A stretch of DNA of 64,000 nucleotides from positions 58,082,749 to 58,146,748 of the forward strand of contig NC_088717.1 in NCBI RefSeq assembly GCF_963576615.1, read 5' to 3'. This DNA comes from Watersipora subatra (lineage: Eukaryota; Bryozoa; Gymnolaemata; Cheilostomatida; Watersiporidae). Numbering within the stretch: position 1 is the first letter of the stretch; every line of letters begins with the position of its first letter. Below the pieces are notes generated by a model. That model was not told where the DNA came from. It did no database searches and saw nothing but the letters and a program-made list of their open reading frames with translations. The translations under genes and the position numbers were made by a program. Positions 9,743-21,957 of this stretch are shown here, one piece after another.

Positions 9743-11220
9743 ATGGCTGATTACCATGTCATTTTTGGAAGCATCTTTTCTGCCTGCATCGGTATGTATA
9801 TTTGTATTTGTTGTATTCTTGTAGAGAATTGAAGCCTGAAGTAGTGTGTAGATTGTAATGTAGTTTATTCACTGATGGAAACACACAACTTGAACTGAAA
9901 ATGTTGTGGGTATTTATATGGAACCAAAAGTAGCTTTATAAATATTAGCTTAGTATATGGTAAAAATACAATAGAGCTCTATATGGCTATCTTGCTTCAG
10001 ATGTAAACAGAATTGTTATAAGCAAAAGGATTACTATAGCCATAAACTGTTATCTCATAATTGTCACAATCCCTTATAGCTCAATAGCCATAACAGTATT
10101 GTTGAAGATAAAGTATGTTTTGTCACAGTAGCTACTACATATTAGCAACTCTCTATAGGATTCATAGCTGTTTTGGCAGCAATGCATATTGTATATGTAA
10201 TTGTGACCCTTGTCTATAGGAACACTAATATGAATATTGAATCTACTTTGTACTCTATTTAACAAATCAGTATGAGAGTTAAATTAATTTCAATAATGCA
10301 AAACATTTTTTCATAATATCATTGCATGTAGAGAATTTTAATCTTGTATTTTCTGATTAATTGCCAAACAAATTTTCTGCGAAAAACACTTTTACTCTTC
10401 CCAATAACCCGCACGATACAAGACGAAATAGGGAATTGTACATACCATCTATAAAATCAGGGCAATGTTTTTACTCCTTTTGGCCAAAAGCAACTAGGGA
10501 TCTCCGAGGGGATGTCGAGTGTGCAGATGTTTAGTTTCTTTGATTTAACCGGAGAGATTTGTACATGTATGTAAATAAATAAATATATAAAAAAAAACAT
10601 TGAATAAAAAAGGTTCTTGAAACTGAGTTCTCACGTTTTTTTGCCTTTATAGGCTCTCTGTGAGAATCTGATCTGTGATAGCATCGTGTTGCAAAGTTGA
10701 CCCATAATAATGGCCTGAATGATTTTCTTTTCCGTGTTAGCTAATGAATTATCAGGAGCTATGTATTGATTGGATGTTTCCTTTCATAGCTATAACATTC
10801 ACACAGACGTACTATGTGTACGTAAATGGCACAGAAGGCTGCGCGTGTCATGGGTCCACTGAGCTTCAGTGTCAAGTTGCTCCATGCCTACTTGCCAAAC
10901 CTTGTCAAGTTTCCAATTCTCGGTGCATAGATGACTGCTGTTCAGGATGTCACTCTCATTATGTTGATGGGCGTGGCTATCGAGTTGACTGGAGGCTCTG
11001 TGAGGACACGACAATGGAGTGCACGTGTGAACCAAAAAACATGGTGAAATGTCTAGTGCCGCCGTGTACTTATGCAGATCCCTGCGCTGTAGAGAATTCT
11101 ACATGTGTAGACAATTACTGCGGAGGCTGTCATTACTACTACGTCGATGGACTGGGAGAGCGACTGAACTCGACTATTTGTCCAGACACTTGCCGAACAG
11201 CTTACGATATAGACTACTAA
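9743..11220 (+). CDS. Secreted cysteine-rich protein, two tandem modules
   Basis: Exon 1 (9743-9791) encodes MADYHVIFGSIFSACI plus one base, then a gtatgt donor. Exon 2 (10790-11220) follows a ctttcatag acceptor. Together they give 159 codons. The N-terminus is a signal peptide split by the intron. The mature part has two copies, about 60 residues each, of a module: C-x-C, then C...PC, a further C after 4-5 residues, C-x3-(Y/C)C-x-GC, and an aromatic-rich end (YVDG.G). The second copy contains CVDNYCGGCHYYYVDG. Such modules occur in extracellular proteins of invertebrates, with no defined activity that I can name. All cysteines are probably disulfide-bonded. A related single-module gene lies at 20358-21070. 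An in-frame ATG at 10744 could start a shorter form, but the spliced start gives the better signal peptide and promoter. Confidence 0.8.
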
Positions 11221-11306
11221 CCCGTGTTGTGTACAATGTTCTTAGCTCCGCATTTTCAACTAACTTTTTACTGTTTTTATTGACTCAAAGTTGAAAAGTA
11301 GCCAAA

Positions 11307-11312
11307 AATAAA
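11307..11312 (+). terminator. Poly(A) signal of the two-module gene
   Basis: AATAAA lies 87 nt after the TAA stop at 11218-11220. Confidence 0.65.
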
Positions 11313-11319
11313 ACTGTAT

Positions 11320-12684
11320 AGCAGGCTCAAGAAAATCTTACTATTTAGTGATTTATTAATTTTTTTTGTCCAGCTGTAGTTTAGAAATCTATTTGAGCGA
11401 CGCAACTAACAAAAGTAGCAAAAAGGTAGCAGTGACGACCTCTATTGAAGGTCAGAAGTGAACTGTTAACAATTTTTTTGTCATGATGCGCTGTTAACTG
11501 TAAACATGTCTTCCATTGTTATAACAACTTTTGAACTAGTGACATTGTGTTGCAATAACAAACTGAACTGTTTGCATCTCTTGTGTTGTCATAACAAACT
11601 GAACCGTTAACATCTCTTGTGTTGTCATAGCAATTAGCAAACAGAATCGATAACACTCCTTTCAATAGACAAACCACAAGCTATTAACATTTTTTCAATT
11701 GTTATAACAAACTGAAGTGTTAACCTCATGTATTCTTTTGTCATGACAGGCAGCAAACAGCCAAGACTTACCCAACATCTTTTATAACTTTTCACATAGC
11801 AAGCTGTAATGTAATGCTAGTTTTTAAAGTCCTTGACCTGTTTCCAGATGGCCAAGATCATTCAGCATGTGAAATACTGGCTAGTAAGCAACAAGTAAAT
11901 ACAAAAGATCTCTTAGCTTGATAATGCTTTCTGTATAAGTACCTAATCAACATAGCCAATCGCAACCCGATAATGGGCTCACCTTTAGCTAGCATTCCAA
12001 ATTTCCTCTCACCCTGTTATGAAATCTACACCCTTGTGGAGTAAACTGATCTGAAATGGCTGAGTAAACTGGAGGACAATGTACTAATCATATATGCCAG
12101 TCTCTCCAAAATAACTACACAATCCTTTAACATATCATCTACCAAACTGGGAAGAAGTAAACACAATGCTGTTGGGTCCGCTGCCACTCAGCTCATGACA
12201 TAGAACAGGAGAAACTCTAGCAGCTGTGCTTAGCAGTTTGTTAAACTACTTGTAGCCTTAGATTTCTACCTTTTGCTGCCATATTAAATCATCAATGTCT
12301 TACAGCTGTTAACAAATCGCTAGTGTATGAAACTGATGTAGGGTTGAAGTTACTGACACCAGGGAGTTGTTACACCTTGTTGACATAGTAGGCTATTGCA
12401 GCTTTGAAGCTGCTTTGCCTTGCTGGCTTATAAGCCTGTTATAGCCTTGGAACCTGCTGCACATTGTTGACTGACCTAAAGGTTCACCAGTTTGCCTTTC
12501 TTACTCTTACACGTACTACATGTAGTTTTATTTGCTCATCAAAATGACTGTATTCTTACTCAGATGAAAATTAGTTACTTAAAGGACATTCATTTATGTG
12601 CTTGATGTAGACTTTTATGTCTGTCTCTTTTATGTCATGGAGTATATTATGAGGTTTGAAGGGTGAGTATGTGTGAGACTGTGG
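11320..12684. other. Intergenic; diverged repeats, no gene
   Basis: About 11,510-11,760 holds several diverged units of about 45-60 bp built on aacaaactgaactgttaacatct and tgtcataaca. The rest has no supportable ORF, RNA gene or element. Confidence 0.45.
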
Positions 12685-13730
12685 GGTCTTCTATGGGCAG
12701 GTGTTGTACTAGAGTCTTCTATGGGCAGGTGTTGTACTAGAGTCTTCTATAGGCAGGTGTTGCACTAGGGTCTTCTATGGGCAGCTGTTGGACTAGAGTC
12801 TTCTATAGGCAGGTGTCGTACTAGGGTCTTCTATGGGCAGGTTTTGTACTAGAGTCTTCTATAGGCAGGTTTTGTACTAGAGTCTTCTATGGGCAGGTGT
12901 TGTACTAGAATCTTCTATGGGCAGGTGTTGTACTAGAGTCTTCTATGGGCAGGTGTTGTACTAGAATCTTTTATGGGCAGGTGTTGTACTAGAGTCTTTT
13001 ATGGGCAGGTTTTGTACTAGAGTCTTCTATGGGCAGGTGTTGTACTAGAATCTTCTATGAGCAGGTGTTGTACTAGAGTCTTCTATGGGCAGGTTTTGTA
13101 CTAGAATCTTCTATGGGCAGGTGTTGTACTAGAGTCTTCTATGGGCAGGTGTTGTATTAGACTCTTCTATGAGCAGGTTTTGTACTAGAGTCTTTTATGG
13201 GCAGGTGTTGTACTAGACTCTTCTATAGGCAGGTGTTGTACTAGAGTCTTTTATGGACAGGTGTTGTACTAGAGTTTTCTATGGGCAGGTGTTGTACTAG
13301 AATCTTCTATGAGCAGGTGTTGTACTAGAGTCTTCTATGGGCAGGTGTTGTACTAGAGTCTTCTATGGGCAGGTGTTGTACTAGAGTCTTCTATGGGCAG
13401 GTGTTGTACTAGAGTCTTCTATGGGCAGGTGTTGTACTAGAGTCTTCTATGGGCAGGTGTTGTACTAGAGTCTTCTATGGGCAGGTGTTGTACTAGAATC
13501 TTTTATGGACAGGTGTTGTACTAGAATCTTTTATGGACAGGTGTTGTACTAGAATCTTTTATGAGCAGGTGTTGTACTAGAGTCTTTTATGGACAGGTGT
13601 TGTACTAGAGTCTTCTATGGGCAGGTGTTGTACTAGAGTCTTTTATGGACGGGTGTTGTACTAGAGTTTTCTATGGGCAGGTGTTGTTCTAGAGTCTTCT
13701 ATGGGCAGGTGTTGTACTAGGATCTTCTAT
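12685..13730. repeat. 28-bp minisatellite, about 37 copies
   Basis: The unit is agtcttctatgggcaggtgt plus tgtactag. Copies differ by single transitions (gggcag/gagcag/gacag, cttct/ctttt, gtgtt/gtttt) that recur in neighbouring units. This is the longest tandem array in the window. Confidence 0.95.
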
Positions 13731-13739
13731 TGGTATATA

Positions 13740-14487
13740 TAGGTCTTGTAGCCTTAAAGTCAGGCTCTTTAAGCATAGGCATTTATACATCACTTATTAA
13801 GATTTGTCCACTTTTACAAGTGTAAGCAAATTATAATACTTTATTAGTCCTTGTTTAATGCAGCAGGATACTTATTTGTCTTCTTGCTCTGCTAAATTCT
13901 CAAGACCAAAAAAAAAATGTCCTTAATTATTTTCAATTATTAAATGCACTTTCAAAGGATTGCCTATTTTACACGAGGCCATATCGCTGACAAAAACTAG
14001 AAATAACATTGTAATGGTATTTGTTTGGGCCGAAACGAATGATTTGTTAGATTTCTTAAAATCGTTAGAAGACAAGGAGATCTGATTGGGTAGTTACTAC
14101 TTCTATTGCCTTCTTATTGAATGAAGCTAGTTCTATACTATTGGTCAATTATTTGCGATGCGTAGTGAGTGAAATTCAGATTTGCACAAAATATACCTAG
14201 CTAGCGTTATAATTCGCTAAATCAATGAGTCAGACGGAATGGGCGGAGAGTTTGGTGAGATGCTACGGTCTAGACAAAACTATTGTTTTGTGTTGTTCCA
14301 GGCTTTATTAGAGCTAAACATTAAACAGGGAGAACAGCCAATAATCTGCTGAAATAAACCTGCATGAGCTAACAGTAACAGTAAGGGCTTGTAACTCCTA
14401 CACCAGTGTATTGCTGCTCTTTGCTGCCACAGGTAAACATTAAAGTTGCGACCCTGGCTAGAATCAAATGGGCACTTTTTGCCTTGT
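13740..14487. other. Intergenic, nothing recognised
   Basis: No ORF of note, no RNA gene and no repeat were recognised. Confidence 0.4.
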
Positions 14488-14690
14488 TAGAGAGAGCAAG
14501 GCAGAGCACTCTTGCTAGAAAGAGCAAGGCAGAGCACCCTTGCTAGAGAGAGCAAGGCAGAGCACCAATGCTAGAGAGAGTAAGGCAGAGCACCCTTGCT
14601 AGAGAGAGAGAGCAGGGCAGAACACCCTTGCTAGAGAGAACAGGGCAGAGTACCCTTGCTAGAGAGAGAAGGGCAGAACACCTTTGCTTT
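14488..14690. repeat. About 28-bp minisatellite, seven copies
   Basis: Variants of gagagagcaaggcagagcac followed by ccttgcta, with length changes in the ga-run. Confidence 0.85.
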
Positions 14691-14699
14691 GCTTTCGTT

Positions 14700-15980
14700 T
14701 AATGCCTGACGAGCTCTGTTTGTACCTATATGTTTGCATCACGCTAACCTGTCACACATCTGACACTTTTGTTAGATAAGTGAGAACCACAAGGTGGTAT
14801 TCTCTATAGTTGTAAATAATAGTCATCAGCCTTACCAGCATTGTTTACAAGGAAACATGGACATTACGCAAAGATGTTATTGCGGTAATTCTGCTGATGC
14901 AATTAGAAATATTTGATGCAATTTAAAATGTTTTGAATGAAATTTTTGTATTTGGGTTCATCAAATTTTTTCCGTTGCTTCATGGTTAATCAATAAATAA
15001 ATCCTATCAACTTTCCTTATTGATTTCTACCTAATAAGGTCTCCGAAGAATGCTGCTTTGAGGTGGCAACGATATCTACAAGAACGTTTACTCGTTGCAT
15101 TATTGCCTTTTCAATGAGATGCAAACTTTTTCTATGCACTTGACAGGTGTTTGACACTGCTGTGCAAGTGCCCTTTGTAGGTACCAGAGGTGTAGGTACT
15201 CAGCACCTTCGCTAGAGCTAATTGTCCTTCCTCGAGCTCATAAGGTTTCAACAAATTTTAGTTTGTGTGTGAAATAGGCACCTTGGCCTAATCTTGATTT
15301 ACTCGACAGCAATCACAAATTTGTAGACTTTACTGTTACCCTTGTAAGTTATTTGCTGATATTGTACAGTCTTGTCTACAACGGACAACCTTTGAGGCCA
15401 GCAAAACTATGTCCTTGCCCGAGAAGATCTTCTATTTAAAAATAAATACTAATTACAGTGTTTTGATTATTGTAATAGTGGTATCCTGGCAGCCTCATGT
15501 GCCGTAAGAGATCATCAGGTGTAATAAGTTCTAATGGCAAACTTTTGTCAATAAAGTCAATTTTTTTTACATGTTTGGATCACTTTAAAACACAAAAATA
15601 CCACATATGAGTGCCCTAGGTACATTAATAGCCAAGTTATAAGGTCAATAAATTGTCAATTTTTATCTTTTAGGTCAATTTTGATCTTTTAGGTCAATTT
15701 TGATCTTTTAGGTCAATTTTGATCCTTTAGGTCAATGTTTATATGTTTGAGTCAATTTTCACTCTTTATGCATACTAGGAATTCAAAGTATCTCCTTACT
15801 AAGGTATTTGGGTATTTCCCTTTCCTAATGGAAATTTGGTGGGTTTTCTCTTGCTTTATTCGTTATGTATAGGATGAGTCAGCATGGCATGATGAAGTCT
15901 GCTCAAGTCGCTTGTTGATATTTATAGCATGCGCTGCCCAATTATATGACTAGTATGCATTCAGTTTTACACTAGCAAAG
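14700..15980. other. Intergenic with short gtcaatttt repeats
   Basis: At 15,652-15,762 are about five copies of ttaggtcaattttgatcttt. Related gtcaat words recur at 15,548-15,565 and 16,312-16,378, on both sides of the BED-like ORF. No gene is seen. Confidence 0.5.
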
Positions 15981-16226
15981 ATGCCAAAAGCTAAGCAATC
16001 AGCTCATGGGAAGGCTCTTCAGATTACAAGAGAGTTTTCTACCGAGTTCACCAAGACCCCAGGCAATGAGCTGTATTGTAAAGTTTGCAGTCGTGTGGTA
16101 AAGTCTTCTAAACGATTTTTTGTGGGAAGCCATCAGAAAACTGCCAAGCATAAGAAACAAGTGGAACAGCCAAACCAGTCAATGCAAAAGTTCTTACCAG
16201 CAGTATGTAATGCATTCAATATGTAG
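15981..16226 (+). CDS. BED-like zinc-finger ORF, probably transposon-derived
   Basis: The 81-codon ORF starts MPKAKQSAHGKALQI and contains one finger, ELYCKVCSRVV then FVGSHQKTAKHKK (C-x2-C ... H-x4-H), at residues 31-58. This resembles the N-terminal BED/CGGBP1-type finger of proteins derived from hAT transposases. A candidate donor (CCAGCA|GTATGT, near 16,203) suggests the ORF may be a first exon, but I find no following exon. The flanking gtcaatttt repeats suggest an element. It could be a domesticated gene, a fragment, or an exon of an unseen gene. Confidence 0.5.
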   Translation: MPKAKQSAHGKALQITREFSTEFTKTPGNELYCKVCSRVVKSSKRFFVGSHQKTAKHKKQVEQPNQSMQKFLPAVCNAFNM

Positions 16227-16424
16227 CTACATGTATTATTGTTATATTTTCAAACTACACTTGGACAGCTCGATTTGTTGATTAATTAGAAAACTATGTA
16301 TTTTAAATTTAAAGTCAATAAAGTCAATTTTCCAAAAATATCAAGTCAATTTTTATGATTTTGAGGTCAATAAAAAGTTTGCCCTACTAATAACCGTATG
16401 TACAGATATTTTCAAGATTCAGTG

Positions 16425-16645
16425 AGTGGTTGATTGGAGCAGTTATTACGGTGTTGGTCTATCATGCTGGAAGTCATGAGTTCGACTCCTGTATGAAGCA
16501 ATCCTCCATCCCTATCCTTCCAACGTGGCTTCAGACAGATGGACAGATGGACAGATGGACAGATGGACAGATGGACGGACGGACAGACAGATGGACAGAT
16601 GGACAAACGGATGGACACGGTTCTTATTATAGTAAAGACTTACAT
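16425..16645 (+). repeat. tRNA-derived SINE, copy 1, with GACAGATG microsatellite
   Basis: The head has a tRNA-like order: an A-box-like gagcagttattacggtgttg (16,435), and a B box gagttcgactcc (16,478). The body continues through cgtggcttcagacag into an eight-base (gatggaca)n array (16,536-16,612) and ends in ttcttattatagtaaaga. The copy at 24,290-24,440 has the same order and tail. The Thr/Asp/Gly/Gln-rich ORFs here are translations of the microsatellite. Confidence 0.65.
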
Positions 16646-16659
16646 GCAACGACCTAAAG

Positions 16660-18350
16660 TCAACGATTCTATAAAAACTAGAGAGCTAAGACAGCTCTCC
16701 TTTCTGACGCCTCAAGTGGAACCACAAAAGCTGAAAAACCAAACCGTTACACCGAGATGGTGAGAGCCCATCTTCTTGATTTATTTCATAACTATGCTAG
16801 AGTTCAGGAAGAGACAGTGTCTCTGGAGACTTATATAGACTCAACAAAATAGGGATTAGACAAACCTTGAAAAATGTAGCAATGCTCGTAAACAGTAAAA
16901 AGATACAAGCACATTTTAGCGTAACTTTATCAAATTAGGCCCCCATGTCTTCATGCCCTCATGTCTTCATGCCCTCATGTCTATGACAAACTTCACTACT
17001 GAGCAAATTGATCACATTCATCCCTGATATGTAGAATTTTAGTCTCACTTTCCTCCCAATCATTTGTTGGAAATTAGAAAGCGAATGGTTTCTTCTGAAG
17101 AATATTTAGAACTTGGGTTATAACAAAAGAAATACGGTGACAAGATCGAGGAGACACAAAATATAGAATCCTGGCTAAAAGAGACTGTTATTTTACTCAG
17201 CAGTATATTGCCCAGATGCTGGGTTGGCTGTTAATTATGTTACTCTGTCTTATGAGTATGTTTCTGGCTGCCATTACACTAACTTTAGGAATCCTCAACA
17301 TGTCAGGCAAGTGACCATATAACTCTTACCTGAAGTCATATGTTGTAAGCTGCTTGTTACTCTATGCTTTTGCTGATACATAGCTGTCTTGCTGACCTTT
17401 ATTTTATCACAAAGTTATCCACGTATTTAGATTTGCATGTTTCTTTATATGTTACAGGGAGAAGTCGTCCTCTCCTTTTTTAATTGGCAGCTCTAGCAGA
17501 GAGGGACACCTAATGCTTAATCTCCAATAAATATGCCTTTCTGAGAAACTCTGTAGCCGCCTCTTTACTTTCTTTCACAAATTCTTCTGTCTATTTCATG
17601 TTTCTTCAAATTCTTATCAAACATCTGAACAGTTTGCGCAACTATAACATTGTGTCAGAAAGGAACCTCTGGACTGCATCGGTTTCGGCAACGATGAACG
17701 CTGCATGCAGTTTCCTTTTAGAATGAAATCTATTGTTATTTGACTGTAGCTGTCTTCCAAGCTTCCAGGAGACAATAATGCTGATTGGAGCAGCGCATTT
17801 TCAACTGAATTATTGTCAATGATACATTTTGATGTTTGTGTAAACCATTTAAAATAACTAAATTAAAATTACTGTCAGTAGAAATATGATTTGTTTATAT
17901 TGTCTCACAACATTTGCCTTTGTAAAATTTTTGATTTGTTGAATATATAATACTTCAGCGTTGTAATTATATTATTACCTCTTGTGTAGTTGATATGTAA
18001 CGGTAGCATGAGTTCCATGGTTGTCTGCTACTAAAGACACCTTGAGAAGGTTATTAGCTAAGTTCTTAAAAACTCGGCTCTTGGAATCCACCTAACCATA
18101 GATATAGTAAACCCTAGATTGGGGAATAGCTATCATTACAATGGAGCAAAAGTGAGGCCTATAATTGGCTGTTGTTTTCACGACCGTTACGTCGCAGTGA
18201 TGTGCATCACAGCATCAGAGCCTTCTATTGAGCAATGAGTTTAGCAATAAAAGCAAGCTTGTCATACTAGTTTTTAAGTCATAAACGTAACAGTAAGACC
18301 AAATTCTTAGTGAAATGTCACCAGAGGTGACTACAACACCCCAGGTATAT
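16660..18350. other. Intergenic, nothing recognised
   Basis: Apart from a short duplication of tcttcatgccctcatg near 16,950, I see no gene, RNA or element. Confidence 0.4.
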
Positions 18351-18359
18351 CCTGAATTG

Positions 18360-19243
18360 CCTATAACAAGACAGAACTTCAACTCAAAACAAGAAGTTCT
18401 CAACAGTATCATAAGCTATCTATGCCGATTAAAGACACCAAGCTGAAAGCTGCTAGTGGAAAATAATAGGAAAACCTTCATCATTGGTTTTGAGTCAGCA
18501 GGCAAATCTGTGTATGGCATTGCTCAATATCTTTTCAGCAACTACCCTTACATCCACTACTTCCTAACCTTTAAAGGATCACATTGAGACTCTGTTTTCC
18601 ACGATTTTGGTCTAAGGGTGGCTATAAAAATAACCTGGATGCACTTCGAGCACTGCTCATAAAAGCAGATATCACACCAAGTCTCAATGCTAACTGTATT
18701 GATCTGAATGTGAGCAGGGCTGAAAAAACTGGCCAACTCCTGCTACATTCTCTGGCTAGGAAGAAGAAGGAAGAGACAAAATCTGAGGAAGGTGAAGATG
18801 AGGAGTTCGGTGATGAGGAATTTTTTCTAACTCGAATGTGATGAGTGTATCAAGTTCTTGACCGATGTAGAAATAGTGGGAAGTAGAAGTAGTGATGACA
18901 TAACCCTAATCTCAGTTAATAACAGAGGAGGATTTGTATCACCATTGATAAGCCGAATATGTATTGCTGCAGAAAAGTGCCTACGTTCACACATGGAGAG
19001 CTATGGTATCACACAGAGAGCTTTTAAACAAGTAATATCACAGACAATAACATATATGTCTTATTACATAACCTCAATCAAGGTTTTACATGTACAGTGC
19101 ATGCCAACAGTCTACTCAAAACTATAGTAAATCGCTATACTAAAATCAGAATACACCATGCCGCTTCAAAGCAGGAATCTAGTTTAACCAACCTTAGACA
19201 AAAGCTGTCTAGTTATTTTCAGTCATGTCTAATGGGTGTTTAA
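18360..19243 (+). pseudogene. P-element (THAP9-type) transposase relic
   Basis: Several frames read in order as the C-terminal half of a P-element-family transposase: VLNSIISYLCRLK (about 18,391), NRKTFIIGFESAGKSVYGI (about 18,468), DHIETLFSTI then SKGGYKNNLDALRALL (about 18,580-18,655), SVNNRGGFVSPLISRIC (about 18,912) and RIHHAASKQ...LRQKLSS (about 19,147-19,215). These match the order of the RKT.FLGF, DH.E..F..IR..GG..NNP and NRGGL blocks of the family. At least three frameshifts and several stops break it, and the N-terminal THAP finger and catalytic half are missing. A Lys/Glu-rich insertion sits near 18,760-18,820. It is a dead copy; the family mobilises DNA by cut-and-paste using GTP. 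Confidence 0.7.
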
Positions 19244-19249
19244 TACAGT

Positions 19250-20200
19250 GGTCCAACTTAACTGCTTCTAAATCTCATTTGATTCATCAGTTTGTTATTA
19301 GTTTAATTTTTATTCGGTCACTCTTTGTATTATCAATGATATAGAAGCTTCTAAATCATTGGTATTATTCATTACCATGTGTGTAAGATTCTTGCCTTTC
19401 TCATCCAAAGTCATTATATAAGTTTTATTTATTCTCAATAAAATATGCAGCCTCACATGCACAAACTATGGAATAATTGTGCAGGTTTTAGTGTTAAGTC
19501 AATAGGAGTTCATCGATCAGCTGATTCACTTTACACATCACCATGACGTTGCGTCATGCTAATTATAGGCCTTACTTATTTTGATTATTCGCATATCTAG
19601 GGTTAGGTTAGCCTGTCTTGACAAGCTGTTGTTTTTGCGTAGTTGTCCTCCCCCCCCAAATAGAAATGTGATGTCATGCTATAATGTACTAACATCCCTA
19701 TCACCTGCCTAGGCCATCACTTCTCCAGAACACTTGACAGCCGCGGAGAAGTTGAAAACATGGAGTTGCGCAACAGCAACCATCAGATGTTGTAACCTGC
19801 CCTTTAACGTCACTTTCTACAAATTTCTGATACTAACACCCAGCGTTACAACGTTAACATGAAATTTGTAGGGTTACGGTTCTGTTCTCACCACCTTAAT
19901 GATGATGTCATTTCTTGTGACTCATAAATACTAGTGCTATAAAATGGAATGGTATGTTTACACCAGTATGTATTGATAAGTTGGAGACATGAATTCTGTT
20001 ATGTTTAACAATTTTAATTTTCTTTTATAATTTTTTATTTAGTGTGTGACTTTTGCTTGCTGCTTGCGAGACAGGCTGAGAAAGGATGCATGAAATAAAT
20101 ACATAAATACGCTATGGAAAGTTTGGGTTTAGTCTGTAAGAAGCAGGAATGCGTTTGATGAGATTATGTCTTTATATTACTTTTTATTTATAAATAATAG
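19250..20200. other. Intergenic, nothing recognised
   Basis: No gene or repeat was recognised. A cccccccc run lies near 19,650. On the minus strand an AATAAA near 20,184 could serve the gene at 20358-21070. Confidence 0.4.
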
Positions 20201-20357
20201 TCTGTCCTGTGATAGATTTTTCCTACACATCATGTTCTCATGCGCACCGATATAAGGACTAAAGGCTTTACACTGAATGACACAGAAAACAGTGATTATC
20301 GCCATATGAGGGGCAGCAGATGGTATCATCATGGCGCATGGCTTGTGAGACAGGAAG

Positions 20358-21070
20358 CTACCTTAGAGGTGCACATGTGCCACATCCAGGTACTCTTTGG
20401 CCATTCTCTAGGAAGTAGTGGTTGCAACCATGACAGTAGTTTGGGACGCACACAGCATTGGGATGTCCTGGACATGTCAATTCCTTGGGACAAGGGCTAG
20501 CCACACAGTTCATTGGCCAAGCACATGTTTCTGGACATGCATCCAGCTCAGGTGTACCTCCTCGCCGAGGCATGGTCCTTCCTGCGACCATGCCGAGCAG
20601 TGCAATCCCTGAAAGAGAAGACAATCCCTGAAAGAGATAAGATGACAGCAACTAGAGACTGATTGGTAAAAATGTTAGATGGGTAAAAAATTATCAAAGA
20701 GGGAAATTCTCTGATTTTAACGCCATTTCTCACAATACCATCTAATTCAATATTTGGCACTGATGCATGCGCATATTTACTAGGTACATAATCTCCGGTA
20801 ATCAATAGTAAACCCAGCTTGCTGTTAATTGTTCCTATGTTTTTTTGAATAGCATAAAACAAATAATCACATTTTAGAAAGTTTTTGGAAAATTAGAACA
20901 GCCTCATGACTTCATCTTTATCTTACAACGGAGAATGAGCACAGATAAAGAACAAAAAACGGTAAAACTTTCTAATGCAAAAGATGCGAAGAAGGGTTTT
21001 ATGGAAACCAAACAAATAAGACGGATTACTCACCAACACAGAGGAGAGCGACAGAGGACTTGGTCGACAT
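20358..21070 (-). CDS. Secreted cysteine-rich protein, one module
   Basis: Exon 1 (21034-21070) encodes MSTKSSVALLCV plus one base before a gtgagt donor. Exon 2 (20358-20608) continues IALLGMVAGRTMPRRG to a TAG stop, giving 95 codons. Residues 1-22 are a signal peptide whose core is split by the intron, as in the gene at 9743-11220. The mature part carries one copy of the same cysteine module: CVASPCPKELTC, then CVPNYCHGCNHYFLENGQRV, then CGTC. The two genes share the signal-exon/phase-1-intron/module layout and are likely paralogs. The function is unknown. The 3' splice site is duplicated: ctctttcagggattg occurs twice, 19 bp apart; only the inner acceptor (20,609) keeps the frame. A minus-strand gtatttaag at 21,121-21,129 may be the TATA element. 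Confidence 0.75.
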
Positions 21071-21239
21071 GCCAGAGGTGTTTGCTGTGACGATAAATGG
21101 CAACAATACACTAGTTTCCTCTTAAATACATGATGAAAACTTCTTGTTACGCAATAGACGCTTCCAGAATGATGCTGGTACGCCTGATTCATCAGCTATA
21201 AAAACAATTTTTGCTGATGAGGTCACATTGTGGTAATTG

Positions 21240-21950
21240 TCAGTATTGATGAATGAGGCGATGTTGGGACATTTTACTGGAAAAATGTCATAGGAAATGA
21301 TTGCAGTGACAACATGTTCAGGTTATTGCAGGCAGCATGATAGACACACCACAGGATGGTTTCTCTTGAATAATTGTTCTCTTCAATCAGATAGACAAGG
21401 TTTTAATACGAGCTACTACACTGTTTTCACAAAAACCACAATCCATGAATGCGCTCATAAGGGCCAGTTGTGCTTGAAGCCTGCGGTGACACATTCCTGA
21501 GTTGTGTGCACTTGACACATTCCTGGGTTGTTAATCAGATGGGCGTTTAAGAGGCGGATCCTCAGGAACCGTGTGGAGTTTTTATTCAAATGTTTTTTGG
21601 CGACCTGGCGACAGGCATGGAGCATATGAGTATGCAGACACAACCAATGACACAGTGATGAGATTCATTAATAGAGATCAAATTGTTTTTCCAAGAACAT
21701 ATTTGCTTCAACACGCCATTTTTTAAATTCTTACCATTCCGTTTATACTCCATAGTAGGTCTTAGTCAGATGTGATAGCTTTGTGTGAATCTTTACCATT
21801 GATAAAAGCTAAGAAAAACTGCAATATTATGATCTACGCAGGGGCTTCCTGTTACAACAACAGTATTTCATAATAAATATTTTAGTAAAACAAACTTCAT
21901 TGTGGACAATCAAAAAGAGAAAAGATAAGGCTAAATCTAGATCAGAATCT
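21240..21950. other. Intergenic, nothing recognised
   Basis: No supportable gene. A short duplication of gacacattcctg(a/g)gttgt lies at 21,488-21,530. Confidence 0.4.
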
Positions 21951-21957
21951 AGAAAAG

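Noticed and set aside
10744-10790. Upstream in-frame ATG (MNYQELCIDW...) as start of the two-module gene
   Set aside because: A ctttcatag acceptor at 10,789 joins in frame to a signal-peptide exon with a TATA box at 9.69 kb, which is a better model.
12685-13730. Regularly spaced repeats recalling a CRISPR array
   Set aside because: The repeats are head-to-tail without unique spacers, and the sequence is clearly animal DNA.
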